This document shows, in pieces, positions 1 through 7,183 of a DNA stretch of 40,873 bases (the stretch's first letter is position 1; each line of letters opens with the position of its first letter). The DNA is taken from the NCBI GenBank assembly GCA_029937535.1, contig JAPYPT010000008.1:1-40873 (forward strand), in the 5' to 3' direction. The stretch is from Alphaproteobacteria bacterium (GTDB lineage: Bacteria > Pseudomonadota > Alphaproteobacteria > GCA-2731375). The translations under genes and the position numbers were made by a program. The notes under the pieces are model-generated. The model was not told the origin of the DNA and ran no database searches. It saw only the letters and a program-made list of their open reading frames with translations.

Positions 1-35
1 GTCCGGCCATGCCCGACATGGGCGGCATGATGTAA
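1..35 (+). CDS. groL: GroEL chaperonin, last codons only
   Basis: Only the extreme 3' end is inside the window. Read in the frame that ends at the TAA at 33-35, it gives a tail ending PAMPDMGGMM. This is the flexible methionine/glycine-rich C-terminus typical of bacterial 60-kDa chaperonin GroEL. A strong intrinsic terminator follows within 40 bases, as expected for the end of a groES-groEL operon. The identity rests on about ten residues, but this tail is very characteristic. Confidence 0.8.
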   Translation, partial: PAMPDMGGMM

Positions 36-70
36 GCTGTTGTTTTTCTACGCGTATTGAGTACGGGGAG

Positions 71-97
71 GGGGCTGCCAACGGGCAGCCCCTTTTT
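71..97 (+). terminator. Rho-independent terminator after groEL
   Basis: A perfect 9-bp stem (GGGGCTGCC at 71-79, GGCAGCCCC at 84-92) with a four-base AACG loop is followed by TTTTT at 93-97. It lies about 35 bases after the groEL stop codon and before the next gene, so it most likely ends the chaperonin transcript. Confidence 0.9.
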
Positions 98-117
98 CGT
101 TTGGGGGAGATGAACCT

Positions 118-936
118 ATGCTCCAAATGCCAGACATCGGGGCCGTCGCCGCGGCCATTGTCGAGGCCGCCCAGAGCCAGGCCCTGCCACGCTTTCAAAG
201 CCTGCAAGCCCATGAAATCAAAGAGAAGACGCCAGGTGACCTGGTCACCGTGGCGGATCTTGAAACCGAGCGGGCCCTGAACCGCGCGCTCGCGGCGCTG
301 ATGCCGGGCAGCATCATGGTGGGCGAAGAGGCGGTATCGGAAAACCCCGCTTTGTTGGCAGCCTTGCGGGGCGAGGAGGCCTGCTGGCTCATCGATCCCA
401 TCGACGGCACCATCAATTATGCCCATGGCGTGCCTTTATTTGCGACCATGGTGGCGCTGGTGGTCCGTGGCGAGGTCGTGGGCGGTTGGATCTACGATCC
501 GGTGCATGATGTCATGGCCATGGCCGAAAAAGGCTCCGGCGCCTCTCTGGGCGGCGAAAAGGCGGTTATTGGGGCGCCGCCCGCCTTGAACCGATTATCG
601 GGCTGTTTGCATCTGTCTGGTTATGATCGGGAGCTGGCCGCCACGGCGGCGCGGAATTTCAATGCCGTGGGGCCGTTGTTGGTGCTCCATTGCGCGGGCC
701 TGGAGTATCAATTGATGCTGAAGGACCGGCTGCATTACGCCGTCTACCTGCGCACCAACCCCTGGGATCACGCGCCGGGGCAGCTGATTTTGGCGGAAGC
801 GGGTGGTTATACCGCCCGTCTTGACGGCAGTCCCTACGATATCAACGTTACCAACCATGCCTGGCCGCTTCTGGCCGCGGTGGGGGACGGGGCCTGGAAG
901 GATTTACGCAGTTCCCTGTTTGGATTAAAAGACTAA
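118..936 (+). CDS. Inositol monophosphatase family protein
   Basis: 272 aa, normal for the Mg2+-dependent IMPase/SuhB/CysQ/HisN phosphatase superfamily. Visible metal-site motifs are VGEEA (E70/E71), DPIDGT (D93 and D96) and NPWDHAPGQLI with D217, the WDxAxG-type signature that completes the active site. These families hydrolyse small sugar or nucleotide monophosphates such as inositol-1-phosphate, histidinol phosphate or PAP; the sequence does not say which. The start at 118 is supported by a purine-rich GGGGGAGA about ten bases upstream, with an internal Met (MPDIG) as the alternative. The gene follows the groEL terminator, so it probably has its own promoter, and it converges on mazG with only eight bases between them. 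Family assignment is secure; the substrate is not. Confidence 0.88.
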   Translation: MLQMPDIGAVAAAIVEAAQSQALPRFQSLQAHEIKEKTPGDLVTVADLETERALNRALAALMPGSIMVGEEAVSENPALLAALRGEEACWLIDPIDGTINYAHGVPLFATMVALVVRGEVVGGWIYDPVHDVMAMAEKGSGASLGGEKAVIGAPPALNRLSGCLHLSGYDRELAATAARNFNAVGPLLVLHCAGLEYQLMLKDRLHYAVYLRTNPWDHAPGQLILAEAGGYTARLDGSPYDINVTNHAWPLLAAVGDGAWKDLRSSLFGLKD

Positions 937-944
937 TCGTAAGC

Positions 945-1784
945 CTATGTAATTTCTTTGCCTTTGGCGTTTCGCCAGGCTGCCTCCAACGCATCGATAT
1001 CCAGTTCAGCGGGATCGACGCCTTGATCGGCGAGGTCTGTTTCGAGGCTGCGGAAGCGGCGCTCGAACTTGTCATTCCCGGCTCTCAGCGCGGCTTCGGG
1101 ATCCAGGTCGAGATGGCGGGCCAGATTGACCACGCTGAATAACAGATCGCCCATTTCCTCGGCAATTCCCGCCTGATTCCGCGCTGTCATTTCGGCCCGC
1201 AATTCCGCAGTTTCTTCCGATAATTTGGCGAATACCGGGGCGATTTCCGGCCAATCGAAACCAACCCGCGCGGCCCGTTTTTGCAGTTTCAAGGCGCGGG
1301 TCAAGGCGGGCAGGGCGCTAGCGACCCCGTCCAGAGCCGAGGCCCGGCGTCCCTCCACCTTTGCCGCCGCCGCCCGCTCGGCCGCCTTTTGTTCCTCCCA
1401 GGCCAGGGTTTGGGCGGCCGATCCATCAATGTTCTCAATATTCGGGGCCGCTAACTCGGGTTCAAAGATGTGCGGATGGCGCCTGATCATTTTTTCCGAG
1501 ATGGCGTCGGCCACGGCCTCGAAATCAAAGAAATGTTGTTCAGCGGCCATTTGGGCATGAAAGACGACCTGCAATAACAGATCACCCAACTCGTCCCGCA
1601 GGTGGCTCATATTCCCGGTCGCGATGGCGTCCGCCACCTCGTAAGCCTCCTCGATCGTGTAGGGCGCGATGGAGGAGAAATCCTGTTCCAAATCCCACGG
1701 ACAGCCCTCTGCCGGGTCCCGCAGGCGGGCCATGATGGCCAACAGCCGGTTCATGGGCGATAGTTCGGATAAAACCTGTTTCAT
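945..1784 (-). CDS. mazG: MazG nucleoside triphosphate pyrophosphohydrolase
   Basis: A housekeeping enzyme that hydrolyses (d)NTPs to NMP and pyrophosphate, cleaning the nucleotide pool. The protein has the duplicated all-alpha MazG architecture. The N-terminal half holds CPWDLEQ, IEEAYE and DELGDLLLQVVFHAQ; the C-terminal half repeats the pattern with SEETAEL and EEMGDLLFSVVNLARH. These Glu/Asp clusters bind Mg2+. The ORF track extends to 1928, but the extra 48 residues have no family resemblance, while homology begins at MKQVLSELSPMNRLL. I therefore place the start at 1784 (279 aa, usual length); Met at 1754 is also possible, and neither has a strong ribosome binding site. It converges with the IMPase gene. 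Confidence 0.9.
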   Translation of the reverse strand: MKQVLSELSPMNRLLAIMARLRDPAEGCPWDLEQDFSSIAPYTIEEAYEVADAIATGNMSHLRDELGDLLLQVVFHAQMAAEQHFFDFEAVADAISEKMIRRHPHIFEPELAAPNIENIDGSAAQTLAWEEQKAAERAAAAKVEGRRASALDGVASALPALTRALKLQKRAARVGFDWPEIAPVFAKLSEETAELRAEMTARNQAGIAEEMGDLLFSVVNLARHLDLDPEAALRAGNDKFERRFRSLETDLADQGVDPAELDIDALEAAWRNAKGKEIT

Positions 1785-2174
1785 GGGTTGTAAAATATAA
1801 CCATCTCGACGGATTTCGCAATTGCCGGCGCCGTGGCCACGATAATGAGCATCTGAAATGGTCAGATTATCTACCCACACGAATCGGCGGAATACTGCTC
1901 CGAATCGGGTAGTACTTTGCCCTACCATGGCGTTTTCATGAACCGGGGACTGGGGTTGGACTTGGTTCCAATTTGGTGTTTTGAAATTTGTTTCGGGTTG
2001 GGAATTCTTTCGCCCGTGTGATTCCGACAGCCCGATTCCCTGAATGTCAAAATCGACCTTAATATCCGATAATGTATATTATGACAAATAAACTGTCATA
2101 ATATATATGCATAGAAACATCAGATAACGTATTGAAAGGTAGCAATAAATGCCTTGGTATGACCGGGCATATTT
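1785..2174. other. Intergenic stretch, no gene seen
   Basis: About 390 bases between mazG and tRNA-Val, markedly AT-rich from about 2040 to 2150, unlike its GC-rich surroundings. No ORF with recognisable homology or codon pattern is visible on either strand. The one clear structure is the perfect inverted repeat at 2075-2105, listed separately. A mazG promoter must lie somewhere here, but no convincing -35/-10 pair was identified. Confidence 0.6.
2075..2105. repeat. Perfect 12-bp inverted repeat, AT-rich
   Basis: TATATTATGACA (2075-2086) and TGTCATAATATA (2094-2105) are exact reverse complements separated by seven bases. No T-run follows on either strand, so an intrinsic terminator is unlikely. 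A dimeric regulator's operator or a small hairpin is possible. It sits in the AT-rich gap between mazG and tRNA-Val; no cognate regulator is evident next to it. Confidence 0.6.
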
Positions 2175-2250
2175 TGGTGGGCGGTGACGGTTTCGAACCG
2201 CCGACCTCCTCGGTGTAAACGAGGCGCTCTACCAGCTGAGCTAACCGCCC
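2175..2250 (-). tRNA. tRNA-Val (anticodon TAC)
   Basis: On the minus strand a full 76-nt cloverleaf can be folded. The acceptor stem is GGGCGGT/ACCGCCC, the D-arm contains TAGCTCAGCTGGTAGAGC, the anticodon stem is CCTCG/CGAGG with loop TTTACAC (anticodon TAC, valine), and the T-arm contains GGTTCGAAACC. The 3' CCA is encoded, with discriminator A. It lies just downstream of the corrinoid methyltransferase operon on the same strand, 66 bases away, with its own -10-like box. Confidence 0.97.
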
Positions 2251-2261
2251 GAAAGACCGTA

Positions 2262-2267
2262 ATTATA
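2262..2267 (-). promoter_or_regulatory. Probable -10 box of tRNA-Val
   Basis: TATAAT on the minus strand ends 11 bases before the mature tRNA 5' end, an ideal place for a -10 element. No good -35 hexamer is seen at 16-18 bases upstream, so this is a partial promoter call based on position and a perfect -10 only. Confidence 0.45.
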
Positions 2268-2316
2268 ACCTAACCGCAACATGGCCCAGGCGGGCCGGAA
2301 AGGCAATGATGATGGG

Positions 2317-3345
2317 CTATATGAGTTCTTTTTTGCGCCAGGCCTTGATGTAGGTGGCGCAATCTGGGTCTTGGCCCAGCACGACGTCGGTGGCCAGGGT
2401 AAGCCCTTTTGACGGCTCCCCTGGCGCCAGGGCCGCATTGGGGTCATTTTGCACGGGGTCCATGATGCCGCTGTCGGCGCCCGCTTCGACCGCCAGACGC
2501 AGGAACGCCTCGTTGATGTATTTGCGGGCCGGTACCCCGAAGGAAGAATTGGAGATACCGCCCGTAATGTGCATTTCCGGGCCGAAACGCCGGCGGATTT
2601 CGCGGATCGCATCCAGACAATGACGGCCGTATTCAGGGTCCACGGCAACGGGAAAAACCAGGGGATCGAGGTATATGTGCTTGGCCGGGATACCTTTTTT
2701 CAAGGCCGCTTCAATCATCAGGGTGGCATTGGCGACCCGGCCCTCGGTGCCGTCCGGCATGGCGCTCTTGCCGGCGGCGGTGACGATGACGGCGGCGCCA
2801 TGGTCATGGGCCAGATCCAGGGCGCCCGGCCGCTCCATGGACGCGGAATTCAGCATGGCTGGGCCGTTGCGCCCGTCATAGGCCGCCAAACCGGCTGTAA
2901 TCACGTCCATATCGGAGGAATCGATGGATAAAGGCCGCCTCGCCATGTCCTGGACCCTGCCCGTCAGCCACAGCATGGCCTCGATTTGTTCTTCTTTTTT
3001 CAGAGAGATCTCATCGACGTTTATATCCAGGAAATCGGCTCCCGCGGCTTCCTGCTGGCGCACGATCGCGGCGATGTAATCCAATCCCGCCTCTTCTTGC
3101 CCGAACATGGCCTGTTGCAGGGCCGCCTTGACGTGTTTGACCCGGCCTTCCTGGAAGTCCTGGGTCTCCTTGATGGCGTCGGGAAGGACCAAAAACCGGG
3201 TTTCGCCGGCGCCATCCACGTAAGAGACCGCATCGGCGCCGGTTTCGTCCGTGGTCACCCGTTTATTGCGCCGCAACAGCGCCCGGGTAGTATGCACATT
3301 TTCCCCGATGACGATGAATTCACGGTCCATGCCGTCGATTTTCAT
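2317..3345 (-). CDS. Pterin-binding methyltransferase (methyltransferase II)
   Basis: 342 aa with the dihydropteroate-synthase-like TIM-barrel fold of corrinoid:tetrahydrofolate methyltransferases (AcsE/MtvC type). Supporting motifs in order: GENVHTTR near the N-terminus, DFLDINVDEIS, PLSIDSSD, LNSAS, DPLVFPVAVDPEYG and GGISNSSFG, with GADSGIMDP near the C-terminus. In the known four-part systems this enzyme moves the methyl group from the methyl-corrinoid protein to tetrahydrofolate, giving methyl-THF. It is the last gene of the minus-strand operon, starting ten bases after the stop of the reactivating protein, so the two are co-transcribed. A true dihydropteroate synthase is unlikely because of the neighbours and the diverged N-terminus. 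An alternative role is the methyl-THF-binding part of a split methionine synthase. Confidence 0.85.
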   Translation of the reverse strand: MKIDGMDREFIVIGENVHTTRALLRRNKRVTTDETGADAVSYVDGAGETRFLVLPDAIKETQDFQEGRVKHVKAALQQAMFGQEEAGLDYIAAIVRQQEAAGADFLDINVDEISLKKEEQIEAMLWLTGRVQDMARRPLSIDSSDMDVITAGLAAYDGRNGPAMLNSASMERPGALDLAHDHGAAVIVTAAGKSAMPDGTEGRVANATLMIEAALKKGIPAKHIYLDPLVFPVAVDPEYGRHCLDAIREIRRRFGPEMHITGGISNSSFGVPARKYINEAFLRLAVEAGADSGIMDPVQNDPNAALAPGEPSKGLTLATDVVLGQDPDCATYIKAWRKKELI

Positions 3346-3355
3346 AGTGATTTCC

Positions 3356-5320
3356 TCATAGCGGTTTCCTCACATTATTCGCCATGGGCTTGAAGAAGCA
3401 GGCGTCCACGAAAATATCGAAAAAATTGGCCTCGCTTTCCAGCTCCACATGCTCCGCACGGCGGACCAATTGGTCCAGATCGCGCCTTCGGCCGGTATTC
3501 AATAAAGCTTCCGAGGCGCCTTGCAGGGCCGTGTTTCCGGCCTTGACGACCCGTTCCGGCGCAATCGGCGCCAACAGCCCGATGGCCACCGCATTTTCGA
3601 CGTCTACGTGGGAGGCAAAGCCGCCCGCCAGATACAGCCGGCTGATATCATCGACGCCAACGCCGAAACGTTCCATCAGAATACGCTGCCCCGCGTTGGA
3701 TGCCGCCTTGGCCTGGGCCAGGTGGGAGATATCCTGCCCGGAAATGGTAATGCCCTGTTCGGGCGCGATGATAACCTCGGCGTTGCGCTGCCCTTTTTTC
3801 CGCGCCAAGGCCCCCTTCTCGTTCATGCGCCCGCTGCGGCGCAACACCGCCAATACATCGATCAGGCCGGAGCCGCAAAGGCCGGCGGGTACGCAATCGC
3901 CAATAGTGCGGAGCTCGAAGCCATCGCCGCTTTCCCTGACCGCCTCAATGGCGCCCTGGTAACTGGCCATGCCATGGCGCACCAGACCGCCTTCGAAAGC
4001 CGGACCGGCGGGGCAGGAGGCCACCATGAGCCGGCCCCTGCCCGCCAGCACGATCTCGGTATTGGTGCCCATGTCCACCAGCATGGTGACCTCTTCGGCG
4101 TCCGGGGACAGATCAAGGGCGAGGAGGGAGGCGGCGGCGTCCCCGCCCACATGGCTGGCAATCAACGGCAAGCCCTGCACCAGACATTTGGGATGAGCCC
4201 GGAGGCCCAATTTGCGGGCCTCCATGACAAGCGCCGTGTCCTCGCGCTCACCGGCCAGAAATGCCAGTTCCACGGGGGATTTATAGGGCCGCTGACCAAT
4301 GGGCTGGACATCGCCCTTGAAAAACAGATCCCGCATGGTGGAATTGCCGGCGACGACGATTTCGTAGATTTCCCGGCGCTTGAAGTCGAATTGCTGGCAA
4401 AGACCCTCTATTTCCCGGTTCAGGGCATTGATGATCACCTTGTGCAACTCGCCCTGGTGGGGACCGCCGTCGTAGGAAATCCGGTGCATGACGTCGCTGC
4501 CGCCAAAACGTTGCGGGTTTTCAAACGAAGCCGTGGCGATGGCGGCCCCGGATTCGAGATCGAACAGGTTCGCGGCCACGGTGGTGGTGCCCAGATCAAT
4601 GGCCAGGCCGTAAATATGGCCGCGGAATTTGTCGATCACCTGGCCGTCCCGCAGGACGTCCGTGCCCTGGCGGGTTATGGCCGGGGCCAGCGCCACGGGT
4701 TTCTCAAGGGCGCTTTGCAGAATGCGGGGGTCGCGGATCAACGGCTCGAAAGTAATTTCGGCCCCCGCATCGATGACCTCGGCCTGGCAGGCCAGACGGT
4801 AGTTTTCCGCCAAAAAGGCCTCGGCTTCCGTGCGCGGCGCCAATGCTTCGGCGCCCTTTGTCACGCTGATGATGCATTCATGGCAGTCGCCGTAGCGGCC
4901 GCAGGAAGACGCCAGGCGCAGGCCAATTTCGTCCGCGCGGTCGAACAGATTGACGTTCTCGGCCCGTTTGCCCTCCATGCCGGCGCGGCGATCTTGCCGG
5001 CGGTTTTTGCGGGCCTTAGCCGATTGCTCTCTCACCTGGGCGATTTTCTCCTTGGTTTTGCCATAGCTTTCCGGCCGGGTTTCCCAGGCACTGCGGAAAT
5101 CCAGGGTGCCGTCATGGGCGCACATGGGAACGGGGTCTGAGCCGCCGGGATTTTCGCGGTTGGCGCAACCGAACTTCGCCGTACAGACATCCTTGGCCGA
5201 GCGATAGGGACAACGCCCCTCCCCTTGCATCTGACCCTGGGCCTGCCCCAGTATTTCGCCAAAAATACCGGAAATCCGGTCCAAACGCTGTTGGTAGTCT
5301 TTTTTCGTTGGGCCGGTCAT
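3356..5320 (-). CDS. Corrinoid reactivating ferredoxin/ASKHA ATPase
   Basis: 654 aa. Homologues (RamA, MtvA/ODM activating enzyme, RACE proteins) reduce inactive cob(II)alamin on the corrinoid protein back to Co(I), coupled to ATP hydrolysis. A plant-type [2Fe-2S] site is visible as C140-x5-C146-x2-C149 and C178. The C-terminal ASKHA ATPase part shows GLAIDLGTTTVAANLFD and MLVDMGTNTEIVLAG phosphate-binding loops and a conserved CPAGPAFEGG segment. Unusually, a roughly 130-residue N-terminal region precedes the ferredoxin domain and holds four more cysteines (C37, C46, C52, C67), then a very basic stretch (about residues 90-120). These could bind a second Fe-S cluster, which is inference. It lies between the corrinoid protein and methyltransferase II genes with 29- and 10-base gaps. 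Confidence 0.88.
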   Translation of the reverse strand: MTGPTKKDYQQRLDRISGIFGEILGQAQGQMQGEGRCPYRSAKDVCTAKFGCANRENPGGSDPVPMCAHDGTLDFRSAWETRPESYGKTKEKIAQVREQSAKARKNRRQDRRAGMEGKRAENVNLFDRADEIGLRLASSCGRYGDCHECIISVTKGAEALAPRTEAEAFLAENYRLACQAEVIDAGAEITFEPLIRDPRILQSALEKPVALAPAITRQGTDVLRDGQVIDKFRGHIYGLAIDLGTTTVAANLFDLESGAAIATASFENPQRFGGSDVMHRISYDGGPHQGELHKVIINALNREIEGLCQQFDFKRREIYEIVVAGNSTMRDLFFKGDVQPIGQRPYKSPVELAFLAGEREDTALVMEARKLGLRAHPKCLVQGLPLIASHVGGDAAASLLALDLSPDAEEVTMLVDMGTNTEIVLAGRGRLMVASCPAGPAFEGGLVRHGMASYQGAIEAVRESGDGFELRTIGDCVPAGLCGSGLIDVLAVLRRSGRMNEKGALARKKGQRNAEVIIAPEQGITISGQDISHLAQAKAASNAGQRILMERFGVGVDDISRLYLAGGFASHVDVENAVAIGLLAPIAPERVVKAGNTALQGASEALLNTGRRRDLDQLVRRAEHVELESEANFFDIFVDACFFKPMANNVRKPL

Positions 5321-5349
5321 GGATCAAGGGTTCCGGATACAGGCGCCGT

Positions 5350-6096
5350 TCAGGCCGCCGTCATCAGATCCTTGGCCACGGCAACGCAGCTTAAGGCGTC
5401 CGCGCCATAGCCGTCCGCGCCCATATCGTCGGAGAATTCCTGGGTCACCGGTGCGCCGCCGACCATGATCAGCACCTCGTCGCGCAGATCCGCGTCAATG
5501 AAAGCCTCGATGGTCCGTCCCATGTTCGGCATGGTGGTGGTCAGCAGGGCGGACATGCCCAAAACCTTGGCGCCGCTTTCCTCCACCGCATCAATGAAAG
5601 TGTCCTCGGCCACGTCCACGCCAAGATCGATAACGTCGAAGCCGGAGCCGCGCAGCATCATGATGCAGAGATTTTTGCCTATATCGTGCAAATCCCCCTT
5701 CACCGTGCCCATGATCACGGTGCCCTGTTTCTCAACGCCGGCGGCCGAGAGGATCGGCTCGATATGGGCCATGCCGGCCCGCATGGCCCGCGCGCAACTG
5801 AGGACTTCCGGCACGAATACGAAATTTTCGCGAAATTTGATGCCGACGATACCCATGCCGCCGATCAGGCCGTCGTCCATGATCTCGATGGCATCGATAC
5901 CCTCTGCCAGGGCCTGGGTGGTCAATGCGTCCACGCCGTCGTCATCGCCCTCGATAATGCCCGCCGCGATCTCCAGCAGGCGCGGTTTCGCGCGCGTGAA
6001 TAACTCAATAAACCGCTCAATCTCCTCGGGCCGTTCGAGGTATTCCTCGATCTCGTCCCGGAGGGTCTGGTTCTGAATATCGCTCAGTTCCGCCAT
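5350..6096 (-). CDS. Corrinoid (B12-binding) methyl-carrier protein
   Basis: 248 aa, the MtaC/MtbC/MtvC-type carrier: an N-terminal helical B12-binding cap domain (about residues 1-120) and a Rossmann-like B12 domain. The cofactor signature is complete: GDLHDIGKNL, where the His is the lower cobalt ligand (DxHxxG), then SALLTTTM (the S-x-L element) and MVGGAPVTQ (the GG element). It carries the methyl group as methyl-Co(III) between the URO-D methyltransferase and the pterin-binding methyltransferase. It sits between their genes in the operon and is followed by its own reactivator. It matches stand-alone carriers better than the B12 module cut from MetH, but that alternative is not excluded. 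Confidence 0.93.
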   Translation of the reverse strand: MAELSDIQNQTLRDEIEEYLERPEEIERFIELFTRAKPRLLEIAAGIIEGDDDGVDALTTQALAEGIDAIEIMDDGLIGGMGIVGIKFRENFVFVPEVLSCARAMRAGMAHIEPILSAAGVEKQGTVIMGTVKGDLHDIGKNLCIMMLRGSGFDVIDLGVDVAEDTFIDAVEESGAKVLGMSALLTTTMPNMGRTIEAFIDADLRDEVLIMVGGAPVTQEFSDDMGADGYGADALSCVAVAKDLMTAA

Positions 6097-6140
6097 TGCT
6101 ACGCTACCGTTTTTTCAATTATTCATGGGATTTAAAGGGC

Positions 6141-7160
6141 TTAATGGACCGCATGCCATTCCTGCACGGCCTCGGGGATGGCGCGCAGATTGGCGATGGA
6201 GGTTTGCAGGGGGATGGCGCATTCGGGTCCGATCATCTGCACGCCCGCGTCCAAATTGGCGAAAACCTCCCGCTTGACGTCATCCGGGCCCTTGGCGAAC
6301 AGGGTTTCGGGATTGTTGATATTACCGACCAGGGCGATGCGCCCCTCGACCACGTCCATGGACTCACCGGGTTTATTTTTGGAATCGTAGTGGAACGCCG
6401 CCATGCCGGTTTCCGCGATAAAGCCCATGCGGTCCACGGTCCGGCCGCAAATATGCAGGATCAAGGGACAGGGAATGGCCTGGGCGAACTCAATATGCAG
6501 ATCCTTGAGATAGCGGTGATAATACTCGCCGCTGACCAAATCGCCCGTCGCGTGATCCGGCAAGGTCAGGGCATCGACGCCGGCCGCGATCTGGGCGCGG
6601 CCAAAATCGATGGTGACTTTTTTCAGTTTTTGCAGGACCTCAGCGGTGGCTGCGGGATCGTCGAGTGACAACAGCAGGAATTTCTCAACCCCGAAACAAT
6701 GATAGGCCAGGGACCACGGTCCCATGGTTTTGCCGATGATGGCGACATCCGGTCCAAGGTCCTCGCGCAGCAGCTTGATGGCGTCCAGCACGCATTTGGT
6801 ATCGGGATGGTCGATCAGGTCGTTGGGCACATAAATATCGTCCGGGTGCTCCCAAATCGGCTCCGACATACGCACCGTGGGCCAATTGTCCTTGCCTTCC
6901 CATTGCATCTTGCAGCCCAGGGCGGAGGATTCCTGAATGATGGAGAACACGGGCATGACCGTATCGAAACCAAGCAGGGTGTGCGCCGTGGCCGCCAAAC
7001 GGGCCATGGGTTCCGCCTGGCGGTTGGCGTCGGGAAAGGGTGCATCCACTAAATCCATCAATTCCACGGTGGCGACGGAGGTCGGGCAACAAATTGGCGT
7101 CCGGTCCACCGGCTGGCCGTTCAGGGCCGCCAATACACGTTCCCGGCTGGTCATGCTCAT
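6141..7160 (-). CDS. MtaA/CmuA-type URO-D fold methyltransferase
   Basis: 339 aa. It belongs to the uroporphyrinogen-decarboxylase superfamily branch that handles methyl-cobalamin rather than porphyrins. A zinc signature HxC-Xn-C is present: HICG (H236, C238) and PECAIP (C314), with the spacing known from MtaA, MtbA and the CmuA N-domain, where zinc activates a thiol for methyl transfer. In this operon it should be methyltransferase I, linking an external methyl donor (or acceptor) to the corrinoid protein. The ORF track starts at TTG 7166. I prefer ATG 7160, preceded by AAAGGGA at good spacing; ATG 7154 is also possible. A housekeeping HemE role is unlikely because of the zinc motif and neighbours. 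The substrate cannot be deduced. Confidence 0.85.
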   Translation of the reverse strand: MSMTSRERVLAALNGQPVDRTPICCPTSVATVELMDLVDAPFPDANRQAEPMARLAATAHTLLGFDTVMPVFSIIQESSALGCKMQWEGKDNWPTVRMSEPIWEHPDDIYVPNDLIDHPDTKCVLDAIKLLREDLGPDVAIIGKTMGPWSLAYHCFGVEKFLLLSLDDPAATAEVLQKLKKVTIDFGRAQIAAGVDALTLPDHATGDLVSGEYYHRYLKDLHIEFAQAIPCPLILHICGRTVDRMGFIAETGMAAFHYDSKNKPGESMDVVEGRIALVGNINNPETLFAKGPDDVKREVFANLDAGVQMIGPECAIPLQTSIANLRAIPEAVQEWHAVH

Positions 7161-7183
7161 AGCCAATCCCTTTCTTTTCCGGC

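Noticed and set aside
1785-1928. N-terminal extension of MazG given in the ORF track
   Set aside because: The extra 48 residues have no MazG similarity; homology starts at the internal Met at 1784.
3521-5140. Long plus-strand ORF of 539 aa
   Set aside because: It lies wholly antisense to the corrinoid reactivator gene, whose protein has clear Fe-S and ASKHA motifs. The plus-strand product has no recognisable motif and shadow-like composition.
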